From the NCBI RefSeq assembly GCF_035989305.1, contig NZ_CP108514.1:8226501-8290500 (forward strand): a DNA stretch of 64,000 nucleotides. The letters are read 5' to 3'. The first letter of the stretch is position 1. The number at the start of each line of letters is the position of its first letter. This stretch comes from Streptomyces sp. NBC_01233. GTDB taxonomy: Bacteria > Actinomycetota > Actinomycetes > Streptomycetales > Streptomycetaceae. The position numbers were made by a program, and so were the translations under genes. The notes under the pieces were generated by a model, which worked only from the letters and a program-made list of their open reading frames with translations, was not told the DNA's origin and ran no database searches. This document shows, piece after piece, positions 34,141 to 43,953 of the stretch.

Positions 34141-37100
34141 CGCACGGCCCGCACACGGGCGCCCCCGCACCGGAGGCAGCGAACGGTCCGGCCCCCGACG
34201 GCCTCAACCGGTACGTCTTCGCCTTCGGCACCGGCACGTTCACCGCCGACCCGCACCTCGAGAACCTGCCCGGCGTGCCCGAGGACCTGAGCCGGGTCAA
34301 GGCCCTCTTCTCCTCCCTCGGGTACGCGGAGATCCTCCCGGAACTCGCCGGCGCACCCGATGCCCAGCAGGTGCGCGCCGGGTTGGAGGACTGGCTCAAG
34401 GCGGACGAGCGCTGCAAGGAGGACGTGCTCGTCGTGTACTACGCGGGGCACGGCCTGCGCGACGACCGCTCCCACCGGCTCACCTGTCGCAACAGCCGCC
34501 ACGACCGGATGAGCACCACCCTCGCCTCCCGCGAACTCGCCGACCTGCTGGCCGACACCCGGGTCGGGCACGTCCTGCTGCTGCTCGACACCTGTTACGC
34601 CGAACTGGGCGCGGCCGAGATCGCGAACGTCACCGGCCAGCTGGTGGACTACCGGCCCGCCGGGTCCGACGGGCTGTGGCTGGTGGCCTCGGCCCGCTCC
34701 CGCGAGCTCGCGTACGACCACGCCTTCGTCACCGCACTGGAGGCCGCGGTGCGCGCGGGCACGGCCGGGATGCGGCAGCCGTACCTGGACATCCCCACGG
34801 TGACCGACCAGGTCAACGGCCATTTCCGGGAGCACCGGCCGGATCAGTGCGCCAACTATCACGCGGTGTCCGGCCATGCGGTCCCGCCGTTCCTGCCCAA
34901 TCCGAAGTACCGGCCCGGCCTTCCCGACGGGGCGATGGACGTGGAGTCGCAGGGGGAGTGGACCGCGCACTTCGGTCCGCGGGGCCGCGGGGTGGAGTAC
35001 GCGAGCGAGCCGGGCGACTGGTTCACCGGGCGCCGGCAGGCCCTGGCCGCGCTGGCGGGCTGGCTGCGCGATCCCGCCCACGACGCCCGGGCCCGCGTGG
35101 TGACCGGGGATCCGGGGTCCGGCAAATCGGCCGTCCTGGGCCGGCTGCTCGCGCTGGGCCGCCCGGACCACCCGGAGGCCCCCGCGCACCTGCTGCCGCC
35201 GCCCGGTTCGGTGACGCTCTCCGTGCACGCGCACGGCACCACCCTCGAACGGCTCACCGCCCGGCTGGCCGCCGCGCTGGACGTGGAGGCGGACGGCCCG
35301 CCGCAGCTGCTGGCCCGGCTCGCCGAGTACGACGGCCCCCTGCGGACCGTGCTGATCGACGCGCTGGAGGAGGCGGGTACGGGCGTCGGCGGGCGGGAAC
35401 CGCAGCGCATCGCCCGTGAGCTGCTCCGGCCGATGTCCGTCCTGCACAACCTGCGCCTGCTGGTCGGCACCCGGCGGACGATGATCCCCGAGCTGGGCCG
35501 GGCCGTCGAGGTCATCGACCTGGACACCGACGCGTACACCGGCCGAGACGACATCGAGCAGTACGCGCGGCGCACCCTGGCCGGGATGCCCGGCGGGCTG
35601 ACGGAGCCGGCCCGCGAGGCCGTGGCAGCCGCGGTGGCCCGACGGGCGGGCCGCTCCTTCCTGGTCGCCCGGATGGCCGTACGGGCCCTGCTGCACGGGG
35701 ACTTGAACCCGGACGTGTCCCGGCCGGGCTGGGAGGAGGAGCTGCCCTCGGAGGTCGGGCAGGCCTTCGACGCCTACCTGGCCCGGTACGGGGAGAACGA
35801 GGACCGGGTACGGCGGCTGCTGCGGCCCCTCGCGTACGCGGAGGGCTCCGGCCTGCCGTGGGATTCGCTGTGGGCCCCGCTGGCGGAGGCCCTGTCGGGC
35901 GAGAAGTGCACCAACGACGATGTGGACTGGCTGTGGCGGCAGGCGGGGGCGTACGTGGTGGAGGTGCCGGCCGGCGAGGACCGGTCGGTCTTCCGGCTGT
36001 ACCACGAGGCGCTGGCCGAGCACCTGCGCGATCCGCGGCGCAGCCGCGAGGACCAGCGCCGGATGACGGCTGCGCTGATCGCCTCGGTGCCGCCGCGGAC
36101 CGACGGCGACGGCCCGGACTGGGAGCGCGCGCACCCGTACGTCCACGCCCACCTGGCGGGCCACGCGGCGGCCTCGGGAGACCTCGAACGCCTGCTGCAG
36201 GACCCGTGGTTCCTGGTGCACGCGGATCCGGACGGGCTGCTGGCCGCGATGGACGGCGTACGGGGCGCTGACGCGCAGCGCGTCCGCACGATGTACCGGA
36301 CCTCGGCCCACCACTACCGAGATCAGTGCGTCCACGAACGGGCCCAGGTGATGGCGGTGGACGCGGCCCGGTACCGGCTGGAGGAGCACCGGAGCAGGCT
36401 GGGGCGGCGGCTCGAGTGGACACCGCGGTGGGCGACGGGATCCCAGACGAGCAGCCTGTTCCGGGGTGAGCTGAGCTCGTGGTCGCCCCATCCGCTGGTC
36501 GCGGCGGAGCTGCAGGGCATGCCGGTGCTGCTCAGTGCGCAGTACGAGGGGCCGGTGCAGGTATGGGATCCGGCGCAGCAGACCTGCGTGGCCACGCTGG
36601 ACGGGCACACCGACACGGTAACGGCGATGGACTGCATCGAGGTGGCAGGTGTCACGCTCGTCGTGACCGCATCCCACGACGGAACGCTGCGCGTCTGGGA
36701 CCTCGCACGCAGCACCGAACTCCGGAGGTTCGTGGTGCGGACCGGCGCCGAAGAACAGGAGAGGGAGGTCGTGGTTGCGGGCCTGGCCTGCACCCGGGTC
36801 CAGGGTGAGGTGTTGATCGTCGGCTGTGCCCCGGACGGTTCGGCCTGGAGCCGGGAGCTGATGTCCGGCGAGATCCGCCGGACCCTTCCGGGGCGGACCG
36901 GGTACAGCCGGTACGAGCTTTCCGTCATCTGCCCGGGGAGTCAGCAGGCGGCAACCGCCCTGATCGGTCTGCCTTCCGGCCCGCTGCGGCGGTGGAATCT
37001 GGAGACGGGGGAGTGGGACGACCTCCACGACTCCGCCGACTGCTGGGCGGTGGCGGTCCTCGTCCAGAACGGCCGTGAGCTCGTGTGCCTCGGCGGTCAC

Positions 37101-38312
37101 GAGGGGAACATTCAGTTCCGCGACCCGGCCACGGACACCGTCGTGGTCTCCTGCCGTGTCGGGCACGGCTGGATCACGGCCATCGCCTCCACGGAACTCG
37201 ACGGCCGGGCGGTCATGGCGGTGGGCTACGGGGACGGCTCGATCGAGCTGAGGGAACGGCCGAGCGGCCGGTTGCTCGCCCGGCTGAACGGCCATACGGA
37301 CTGGGTGCATTCCATCGTGATCACCAACGTGTGCGGCCGACCCGTGGCCGCCAGCGCCGGCAGCGACGGCTCCGTCCGCCTGTGGAACCTGGAGGAGCAA
37401 CCCGAGGAGATCGAGCCCCCCGGCCATTCCAGCCGGGTGTCGGCGGTCGCGTGCACCGTGCTGGACGGCGCCCCCGTCGCGGTGTCGGCGAGTCACGACC
37501 GCACGGCCCGGGTATGGGACCTGTCCTCCGGACGGGAGCTGCGGCGCCTCGAAGGGCACACCCATTGGGTGGCCAGCGTGGCCTGCGCGACGGTCTCCGG
37601 CGCACCGGTCGCGGTGACCGGCGGACACGACTACACCGTGCGGATGTGGAACCTCGCGGACGGGTCGGAGACCGGAAGGACCGAGGCGGGTTACGCGGCA
37701 CAGCTTGCGTGCGGATACGTCGGCGGTGGGCCGGTCGCCCTGTTCGGGCAGCAAGGCCCCGACGGGACCCGTATGGGCATGTGGCACCTGGAAACCCTGC
37801 AGATCAGTGAAACCTTCGAGTCCACCGGATACCAAGGTGGCGTGGTCTCGACTCTCGCGGACGGACGGCTTCTGGCCGTGATCGCGGGGAACGACCGGCA
37901 CGGGACGGGCGAGCGGCAGGTGACACTCTGCGATCTCACCGACCGGACCCGGGTGGGCCACTTGGAGGGCCTCACCGACCAGGTCAACGCCATGGCCTGC
38001 GGCACCGACGGACGCAACCCCGTGGTCCTGGTGGCCACCGCCCACCTGGGAGCCCAGATGTGGGACCTGCGGACCGGGCAACTGCGCCGCCGGCTCGGTG
38101 ACGGCTGGGTGTCCGATGTGGAGATCGGCCGGCTGGACGGGGCGCCGGTGGCCGTCACCACCCACCACGACGCCGTACGCATCTGGGACCTCGGCAACGG
38201 CTCGCCCCTGCACGAGATCCACATGCCCATCGATCCCTGCGCCGTCGCCTTCGCCCCCGGCGGCGAGCTCGTCGTCGGCGCCGGCTACGAGGTGATCGTC
38301 CTGGAGCGCTGA
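34137..38312 (+). CDS. Caspase-like / STAND NTPase / WD40-repeat protein (1391 aa)
   Basis: The GTG at 34137 overlaps the hydrolase stop. Residues about 22-240 form a caspase-like peptidase domain with His105 (VVYYAGHGLRD) and Cys153 (LLLLDTCYAELG), the expected dyad. A STAND-type NTPase follows (about 290-600; Walker A GDPGSGKS at about 324-331, then a VLIDALEEAG block). A helical region leads to a WD40 domain from about 785 to the end, with repeated GHTDTVTAM, RVWDL and SASHDRT units. This is the layout of a sensor (WD40)-switch (STAND)-effector (protease) protein. All catalytic residues are intact. Targets are unknown; cell-death or phage defence is a reasonable inference. Confidence 0.88.
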   Translation: MTHGPHTGAPAPEAANGPAPDGLNRYVFAFGTGTFTADPHLENLPGVPEDLSRVKALFSSLGYAEILPELAGAPDAQQVRAGLEDWLKADERCKEDVLVVYYAGHGLRDDRSHRLTCRNSRHDRMSTTLASRELADLLADTRVGHVLLLLDTCYAELGAAEIANVTGQLVDYRPAGSDGLWLVASARSRELAYDHAFVTALEAAVRAGTAGMRQPYLDIPTVTDQVNGHFREHRPDQCANYHAVSGHAVPPFLPNPKYRPGLPDGAMDVESQGEWTAHFGPRGRGVEYASEPGDWFTGRRQALAALAGWLRDPAHDARARVVTGDPGSGKSAVLGRLLALGRPDHPEAPAHLLPPPGSVTLSVHAHGTTLERLTARLAAALDVEADGPPQLLARLAEYDGPLRTVLIDALEEAGTGVGGREPQRIARELLRPMSVLHNLRLLVGTRRTMIPELGRAVEVIDLDTDAYTGRDDIEQYARRTLAGMPGGLTEPAREAVAAAVARRAGRSFLVARMAVRALLHGDLNPDVSRPGWEEELPSEVGQAFDAYLARYGENEDRVRRLLRPLAYAEGSGLPWDSLWAPLAEALSGEKCTNDDVDWLWRQAGAYVVEVPAGEDRSVFRLYHEALAEHLRDPRRSREDQRRMTAALIASVPPRTDGDGPDWERAHPYVHAHLAGHAAASGDLERLLQDPWFLVHADPDGLLAAMDGVRGADAQRVRTMYRTSAHHYRDQCVHERAQVMAVDAARYRLEEHRSRLGRRLEWTPRWATGSQTSSLFRGELSSWSPHPLVAAELQGMPVLLSAQYEGPVQVWDPAQQTCVATLDGHTDTVTAMDCIEVAGVTLVVTASHDGTLRVWDLARSTELRRFVVRTGAEEQEREVVVAGLACTRVQGEVLIVGCAPDGSAWSRELMSGEIRRTLPGRTGYSRYELSVICPGSQQAATALIGLPSGPLRRWNLETGEWDDLHDSADCWAVAVLVQNGRELVCLGGHEGNIQFRDPATDTVVVSCRVGHGWITAIASTELDGRAVMAVGYGDGSIELRERPSGRLLARLNGHTDWVHSIVITNVCGRPVAASAGSDGSVRLWNLEEQPEEIEPPGHSSRVSAVACTVLDGAPVAVSASHDRTARVWDLSSGRELRRLEGHTHWVASVACATVSGAPVAVTGGHDYTVRMWNLADGSETGRTEAGYAAQLACGYVGGGPVALFGQQGPDGTRMGMWHLETLQISETFESTGYQGGVVSTLADGRLLAVIAGNDRHGTGERQVTLCDLTDRTRVGHLEGLTDQVNAMACGTDGRNPVVLVATAHLGAQMWDLRTGQLRRRLGDGWVSDVEIGRLDGAPVAVTTHHDAVRIWDLGNGSPLHEIHMPIDPCAVAFAPGGELVVGAGYEVIVLER

Positions 38313-38333
38313 GGTACGGCGCGTCAGCCCGTG

Positions 38334-38702
38334 ATGCACGGTTCCGTCCACCACCTACGCGGCTGGACCCCCACGCCCGTCGACGTCACCCAATCGGAAG
38401 CAGGCGACAACGATTCCAGCCTCGGACCGGTCTTCGTCACGAGGGCCGGACAGGTGGTGCGCGCACTGTCCGCGCAGAACGAGCCCGCCACCATGAGCGG
38501 AGCACTTCCGGAGTCGGTGGGACGCCTGAACAGCCGTGGTGTTCGAGAGCTTTTGGAAGCCCTCGACGCCGAGAACGGCGACATCGACACGTCCGCGATG
38601 ATGACGGGGTACGCGCGCGTCAGCGCCCTGCTCCCAGAGAGCGGTGACGGGCCCGGTTGCCTCGTGGCAAGCCCGCTGACCGTACAGTTCGCCCACCAAT
38701 AG
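38334..38702 (+). CDS. Small hypothetical protein (122 aa)
   Basis: The frame from ATG 38334 to TAG 38702 is open and GC3-biased over most of its length. It encodes a soluble protein with a helical middle (LNSRGVRELLEALDAENGDI) and no recognised motif. It starts about 20 bp after the WD40 protein gene and might belong to that operon. The opposite strand is also open, so reality is uncertain. Confidence 0.4.
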   Translation: MHGSVHHLRGWTPTPVDVTQSEAGDNDSSLGPVFVTRAGQVVRALSAQNEPATMSGALPESVGRLNSRGVRELLEALDAENGDIDTSAMMTGYARVSALLPESGDGPGCLVASPLTVQFAHQ

Positions 38703-39238
38703 CTCTGATCTTCGGCTGCCGGCCGTAAGGGCATCTCGTCGAATAGGCCTTCGAAGCTGTTGAGTTTCAGGAGACTTGCGACGGGAGAGCCGGTGGCCGC
38801 GCCCGCCGGGCCCCTGCCGCCGGCCACCGGGCTCCCCGCGTCGCGCTGATCGCTGAACTCGCGGAACAGAGCGCGCCCCAGCAGCCGGGCAGCGTGAAGC
38901 GGAGCACCTGGCGGCGCTTCCCGGAGCCGGGGGACGGCTCGGCGGTGGCCGGGGCCGTGCCGCCGGGCTGTTCCACTCCGCCGTCCGCCGTCCGCCGTCC
39001 GCCGTCCGCCGTCCGCCGTCCGCCGTCCGCGGTGCCGGCCCATCCGACGGTGAATCCGGCGGTTCGTGGCTCATGGCTCTCCTTCAGGGCCATCGTCGCG
39101 AGGCCCGGCTGGTCGTGCCGTCCGGTTCCCGGGTGGCACCACGCGGCGTGTCCTTGCCGACGTCGGTTCCTCCCGCTCCGTCGCCGTGTAGGAACGAGGT
39201 CACGCGTGGTGCGGCGGGTGGACCTGGAGGGCTGGCAC
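38703..39238. other. Gene-poor interval with a heptanucleotide repeat
   Basis: About 535 bp in which no gene is supported. The minus-strand frames read into the repeat and into the antiporter gene antisense. The repeat at 38977-39030 is the only distinct element; the ribosome-binding site GGAGGG for the antiporter closes the interval. Confidence 0.4.
38977..39030. repeat. Heptanucleotide tandem repeat TCCGCCG, about 7.7 copies
   Basis: Seven exact TCCGCCG units plus TCCGC run from 38977. The unit is not a multiple of three, so it shifts any frame that crosses it. It lies 209 bp before the antiporter start. Confidence 0.9.
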
Positions 39239-40552
39239 ATGAGCAGTGGCGCCTGGGCCGGTGCGGCGGTGGCGACCGTCACGGCCGCGTACGCGCTCGG
39301 CTCGCGTCGGCTGTCCTCGACGCCGTTGTCGTCGGCGATCGTGTTCGTCGGCTGCGGCGTTCTCCTCGGGCCGGCCGTGCTCGGCGTCATCGACCTGCAG
39401 CAGGACGCAGCGCCGATCGTGGCGCTCCTCGAAGCCACACTGGCGCTCGTGCTGTTCACCGATGCCATGGCGGTGCGCAGACAGGACCTTCGGACCGGCG
39501 GCTTTCTGCCCGGCCGTCTGCTCGGAATCGGACTGCCCCTGAACATCGGCGCAGGCTGGCTCCTTGCGTGGCCCCTCCTGCCGGGACTGACGATGTGGGA
39601 GCTCGCACTGGTCGGTGCCATCCTGGCCCCGACCGACGCCGCCCTCGGCAAGACCGCGATGTCCCACCCCCGGGTACCGGCGCTCGTACGTCACGGACTG
39701 AACGTCGAGAGCGGCCTGAACGACGGCATGGTGCTGCCCTTCTTCATCCTCTTCCTTGCGGCCATTCCCGGCACGCACTACGCGCAGGAGGGCGCCGAGG
39801 GCGTCTTCTGGCGTGCCCTGGTGCTGAGCACCGCCATCGGTCTGCTGATCGGTTGGCTGGGAGGCCGGCTGCTGCAGTGGTCCCGGGCCCGTGGGTGGGT
39901 CGAGCAGGAGTGGCGGCAGGTCTTTCCGCTGGCCGTCGCGGCAGGGGCGTACGAACTCGCCGTGGTGACGGACGGCAGCGGGTTCATCGCCGCCTGGGTG
40001 GCCGGCTTCGCCTGCGGGTTCGCCCTGCGCCACTCCCCGGTCGCAGGCGAGCAGGAGCACGCGGCCCGCACGGGCGAGTTCACCGAAACCCTCGGAGGAC
40101 TCCTGGCGGCGATCAGCCTCCTCGTCTTCGGAGCGGTGCTGCTCGGTCCCGCACTGGAGCATCTGAGCTGGCGGCTCGTTCTGTACGCGGTGCTGAGCCT
40201 CACCGTCGTCAGGATGCTGCCGGTGATCCTCGCACTTGCCGGGAGCGGACTGCGGCCCTACACGGTCGCGTACATCGGCTGGTTCGGGCCGCGCGGTCTC
40301 GCGTCCGTGGTGCTCGCGCTGCTCGTCGTGGAGGAACCCGTTCCGGGCGTGGAACTCGTGGGAAGGGTGGTCGCGATCACCGTCGGCCTCAGCGTCCTCC
40401 TGCACGGCGTCTCCGCCGTACCCCTCGCGGAGCGGTACGGCCGCTGGCACGAGAAGGCCGCGGCCGCCAACCCTGATCTGCGCGAGGGCACCCCCGTGCC
40501 CGAACCCCCCGCGCGTCGCGGGCTCGGCCTCCCGGACCGGCCCGAGACGTGA
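39239..40552 (+). CDS. Cation/proton antiporter, CPA family (437 aa)
   Basis: The start at ATG 39239 follows GGAGGG at good spacing. The protein is almost entirely membrane helices (about 12), with the antiporter core motifs GAILAPTDAALGKTAMSHP and GLNVESGLNDGMVLPFF, the ND pair being the ion site. The sequence YIGWFGPRGLASVVLALLV is a further family block. It exchanges Na+ or K+ for protons. The C-terminal tail is short (about 40 residues, Pro/Arg-rich) with no regulatory domain. It is monocistronic. Confidence 0.88.
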   Translation: MSSGAWAGAAVATVTAAYALGSRRLSSTPLSSAIVFVGCGVLLGPAVLGVIDLQQDAAPIVALLEATLALVLFTDAMAVRRQDLRTGGFLPGRLLGIGLPLNIGAGWLLAWPLLPGLTMWELALVGAILAPTDAALGKTAMSHPRVPALVRHGLNVESGLNDGMVLPFFILFLAAIPGTHYAQEGAEGVFWRALVLSTAIGLLIGWLGGRLLQWSRARGWVEQEWRQVFPLAVAAGAYELAVVTDGSGFIAAWVAGFACGFALRHSPVAGEQEHAARTGEFTETLGGLLAAISLLVFGAVLLGPALEHLSWRLVLYAVLSLTVVRMLPVILALAGSGLRPYTVAYIGWFGPRGLASVVLALLVVEEPVPGVELVGRVVAITVGLSVLLHGVSAVPLAERYGRWHEKAAAANPDLREGTPVPEPPARRGLGLPDRPET

Positions 40553-40717
40553 CCCGGCGCCACCCCGCCCGGCGGTGGACATGCTGCGCAGGGGGGTGAC
40601 CGCCCCTAGCCTGAAGTGGAGGCCGCGGACGTCCACGTCCACGGGAAGACGGCCCACCGGGTGCGCAGGGATCGAGATTCCTGGCCGGCAGCCGGTGGAG
40701 CGGTGGGAGGTTGCCCC

Positions 40718-42058
40718 ATGAGCAGGCGCTGGGCCGCGCGTCTGGCCTTGGCGGCCGGCGTGGCGGCGGTTGCGGTGCTGGTGGTCTTCGCCGGGCTCGG
40801 CAGCCTCGTGCTCATGGCCGTGGGGTGGGCGGGCCTGGTGCTCACGGCTGCCGGTGGGTGGTGGATGCTGACCCACACCGGCTGGATCAGGGTGCTGGCC
40901 GTGCTGCTGGTCGTCGCCGCGCCGCTCGGCGTCCTGATCCTCTACGCGGCCGCCGGGCTGCTGTGGGTCGTGCTGGTCTCGCTCGGCCTGTGGGCGCTGG
41001 CCGTTTCCGCAGGGAAGGCCGCGCTGGCCGAAGACACCCCGCCCGGCATGCCGGAACGCTCCGTCGGCCGGGCCGAGCGGCCGTTCCTGATCATGAATCC
41101 GCGCTCGGGCGGCGGAAAGGTCGAGAAGTTCCACCTCGCGGAGCGCGCCAGGGCCCTGGGGGCCGAGGTCGTCGTGCTGGACCCGGCCCGGCAGCAGGAT
41201 GTGGCCGAGCTGGCGCGGAGGGCCGTCCGGGGCGGCGCCGACCTGCTCGGCGTCGCTGGCGGCGACGGTACGCAGGCCCTGGTCGCCGGTATCGCCGCAG
41301 AGCACGACCTTCCCTTCATGGTGATCAGCGCAGGCACCCGCAACCACTTCGCCATGGACCTGGGCCTGGACCGGCAGGATCCCTCCACCTGTCTGGAGGC
41401 GCTGACCGACGGCGTCGAACTGCGCATCGACCTCGGCTACCTCCATGCGGGAGAGCCCGCGGGCGGGAGCGAAGGACGCGTCTTCATCAACAACGCCTCG
41501 TTCGGCGTGTACGCGGAAGTCGTGCAGAGTCCCGCCTATCGCGACGACAAGGCCCGCACCATCCTGGAGATGCTGCCGGATCTGCTGACCCACCACAGCG
41601 GCGCGCGACTGACCGTCCGTGCCGGCTCGCTGACCAAGGACGGGCCCCAGGCCGTACTCGTGAGCAACAACCCCTACGAGAGGGGCGACTCGGCCGGACT
41701 GGGACGCCGAGGGCGTCTGGACTCCGGCCGGCTGGGGGTGCTGTGTGTCGGAGTCGGCAACGCCGCCGAAGCGACGGAGCTCCTGTTGCGCGGCGGGCAG
41801 GGCCGCGGGCTGACCGAGGCCACCGCCCGGGAGGTCGTCATCGATGCCGACGCGCCCGTCATCCCGGTCGGTATCGACGGTGAGGCCCTGACGCTGCCCA
41901 CTCCGGTGCGCTGCCGTCTCGCCCCCGGCGCTCTGCGCGTGCGCGTGCCCCGGCACCGGCCCGGCGTGCCGCACGTCGCGCCGCCGATGGACTGGCGCCG
42001 GGTGCGACGTCTGGCGCTGACGATGGGGCGGGTCGCGGCAGGACGCGAGGCCGCGTGA
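40718..42058 (+). CDS. Diacylglycerol kinase-family lipid kinase with membrane N terminus (446 aa)
   Basis: An ATG follows GGGAGG. Four hydrophobic helices (about 8-100) anchor the protein. The kinase domain begins at FLIMNPRSGGGKVEKFHLAE and includes the nucleotide site LLGVAGGDGTQALVAGIA and the lid ISAGTRNHFAMDLGLDR. The C-terminal beta-sandwich holds FINNASFGVYAEVV and IPVGIDGEALTLPTPV. It should phosphorylate a lipid such as diacylglycerol or a related alcohol. The membrane-fused form is less usual than the soluble enzymes. No partner genes are adjacent. Confidence 0.87.
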   Translation: MSRRWAARLALAAGVAAVAVLVVFAGLGSLVLMAVGWAGLVLTAAGGWWMLTHTGWIRVLAVLLVVAAPLGVLILYAAAGLLWVVLVSLGLWALAVSAGKAALAEDTPPGMPERSVGRAERPFLIMNPRSGGGKVEKFHLAERARALGAEVVVLDPARQQDVAELARRAVRGGADLLGVAGGDGTQALVAGIAAEHDLPFMVISAGTRNHFAMDLGLDRQDPSTCLEALTDGVELRIDLGYLHAGEPAGGSEGRVFINNASFGVYAEVVQSPAYRDDKARTILEMLPDLLTHHSGARLTVRAGSLTKDGPQAVLVSNNPYERGDSAGLGRRGRLDSGRLGVLCVGVGNAAEATELLLRGGQGRGLTEATAREVVIDADAPVIPVGIDGEALTLPTPVRCRLAPGALRVRVPRHRPGVPHVAPPMDWRRVRRLALTMGRVAAGREAA

Positions 42059-42292
42059 CCCGTGCTGCCGCGTGACCGATGGCTGGTGCCGGTCCGGCGG
42101 AGACACCGACGATGCCGAGGCCACGGCGGACCCGGCCTGCCCGGCGCCGCCCGGCGGGCCCCGGCCGCCGCTGATCGCTCCGCGTGCGCGCGTACGGTCC
42201 ACCTAGTAGCGTCGAGAGCGAGCGTTCCGTCCCAACCGCTGCGGCCCGGCCCGGCGGGGCAGCCGCCGATGTCGGCAGAGGAACGAGACCAC

Positions 42293-43846
42293 ATGCCCCA
42301 GCACAGCATCCACGCGGCGGCCGCCGCGGCCGCTCTGCTCTGCCTGACAGCATTCGGCCCCACACCGAGCGGCGCGTCACCGCCCGCCCAGTCCGCCGGC
42401 CGGCCCGGTTCCGCAGCCCCGTCCCGGTTCGTGCCCGGTCCCTGTCCGAAGCCGCCCGAGCCGATCGAGGCTCTGAGCGATGCGCGGTGCGGCTTCCTCG
42501 AGGTCCCCGAGAACCGCTCCCGCCCCGGCGGCCGGACCATCAAGCTGGCCGTGGCGGTCATTCCGGCCGTCAACGCGGCGAAGCCCGCACAGGATCCTGT
42601 GGTGTTCATGGCGGGCGGCCCCGGTGGCGACACGTTCGACGACATTCCGTTCCTCGTCGACTCCGGCCTCAACAAGGACCGCGAACTGATCGTCATGGCC
42701 CAGCGCGGCAACCTCTACGACCAGCCGAACCTCGCCTGCCCCGAGATCGACCGGTTCAACGCGCAGGCCGTGGGCCTGGGCTATGACGCACAGCAGGCGC
42801 AGCAGCTCATGCTGAAGGCGGTGACGGAGTGCCGGGGCCGCCTGACGGCCGACGGAATCGACCTGAGCGCGTACAACACCACGGAGAACGCCGCCGACTT
42901 CGCCGACCTGCGCAAGGCGCTGGACGTTCCCCGGTGGAACGTCTACGGGTACTCCTACGGCAGCGACCTGGCCCTCACGTACCTGCGCCTGCACCCCGAG
43001 GGAATCCGCGCCGTGGCGCTCGACTCGATCACACCTCCCCAGTCCGCGGCCCTGCCGTGGGGATGGAGCAGCGCCGCTGAGGGGATCGGCAACATCTTCG
43101 AGGCGTGCGCGGCGCAGCCCGCCTGCAAGAGCCGGTACCCGGACCTCCCCCGTACGCTGACGGAACAGGTGCGCAGGCTGGAGGCGCAGCCCCTGACGCT
43201 GAACGTCCCGCCGCCGAGCGGAGGAAAGCCGGTCAAGGTCGTCCTCGACGGTGGCGCGCTGCTGAACCTGATCGTCGCCTTCACCCCCCGGCCCAAGGAC
43301 CTCCCGGCGGCGCTCGACGAACTCGGCCGCGGAAATCCGGAGCGCTTCGCGCAGGCCCGCGCGGGCGGCTCGGTCCAGAACGTCGGCGCGTTCGCGCACG
43401 GCCTGACCAACTCGGTGGCGTGCGGCGAGTGGGCGCCGGGGTACTCGGAGTCCGACGTGCTGAAGGCGGGGCGCAAGGTCTTCCCCGGGTGGCCGGACAC
43501 GGTCCTGGCCCAGGTGCCGCAACTTCCCTTCCAGTACCCGGTGTGCCGGATCTGGGACGTTCCGGACCGCGCGTCCGTCCAGCGGGTGGCCACGGTCAGC
43601 GCAGTGCCGGCGCTCCTCATCTCCGGCACGTTCGACGCGAAGACCGGGGCGAGTTGGGCGAAGGGCGTGGCCCGCGACCTGTCCCGCTCGACCGCCGTGC
43701 AGGTCCCCGGGATCGGCCACTGGGTGGTCCCGCAGTCGCCTTGCGCCCAGCGCGTGCTGGCCTCGTTCCTCGTCCGCCCGACCGCGCCCGACACCGCTTG
43801 CGTGGACGACCTCGAGCCCGCACCGTTCACGATCATCCCGAAATGA
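42293..43846 (+). CDS. Secreted alpha/beta hydrolase, tripeptidyl aminopeptidase type (517 aa)
   Basis: An N-terminal signal peptide (about 1-30, ending near GASPPAQS) is followed by a hydrolase domain. Visible motifs are VVFMAGGPGGDTFDDIPFLV (oxyanion), the acidic IVMAQRGNLYDQPNLACPE loop, nucleophile VYGYSYGSDLALTYLRLHP and the C-terminal TAP-like block ALLISGTFDAKTGASW with the final His in PGIGHWVVP. Paired cysteines suit an exported protein. It probably trims N-terminal peptides outside the cell. An in-frame ATG at 42269 is an alternative start. The gene stands alone. Confidence 0.87.
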   Translation: MPQHSIHAAAAAAALLCLTAFGPTPSGASPPAQSAGRPGSAAPSRFVPGPCPKPPEPIEALSDARCGFLEVPENRSRPGGRTIKLAVAVIPAVNAAKPAQDPVVFMAGGPGGDTFDDIPFLVDSGLNKDRELIVMAQRGNLYDQPNLACPEIDRFNAQAVGLGYDAQQAQQLMLKAVTECRGRLTADGIDLSAYNTTENAADFADLRKALDVPRWNVYGYSYGSDLALTYLRLHPEGIRAVALDSITPPQSAALPWGWSSAAEGIGNIFEACAAQPACKSRYPDLPRTLTEQVRRLEAQPLTLNVPPPSGGKPVKVVLDGGALLNLIVAFTPRPKDLPAALDELGRGNPERFAQARAGGSVQNVGAFAHGLTNSVACGEWAPGYSESDVLKAGRKVFPGWPDTVLAQVPQLPFQYPVCRIWDVPDRASVQRVATVSAVPALLISGTFDAKTGASWAKGVARDLSRSTAVQVPGIGHWVVPQSPCAQRVLASFLVRPTAPDTACVDDLEPAPFTIIPK

Positions 43847-43953
43847 CCGGGAGGCCAGAGGGCACGCCACGAAGCGCCCCGCCGTCTCCGCACCGCACGA
43901 CGACTCCAGGCCACTTCGGCCGGCATGGCGGCCGGGAAGCCGCCTGACCGGGG

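Noticed and set aside
34086..38354. 1422-codon open frame antisense to the caspase-STAND-WD40 gene
   Set aside because: It is a GC-driven shadow; its residues are low-complexity His/Gly/Arg/Pro while the plus strand has clear domains.
38977..39030. CRISPR-like repeat
   Set aside because: The unit is 7 bp with no spacers; it is a simple tandem repeat.
38767..39651. 294-codon minus frame over the repeat and antiporter start
   Set aside because: Antisense to a well-defined antiporter; the rest is repeat translation (RRTADGG) without a domain.
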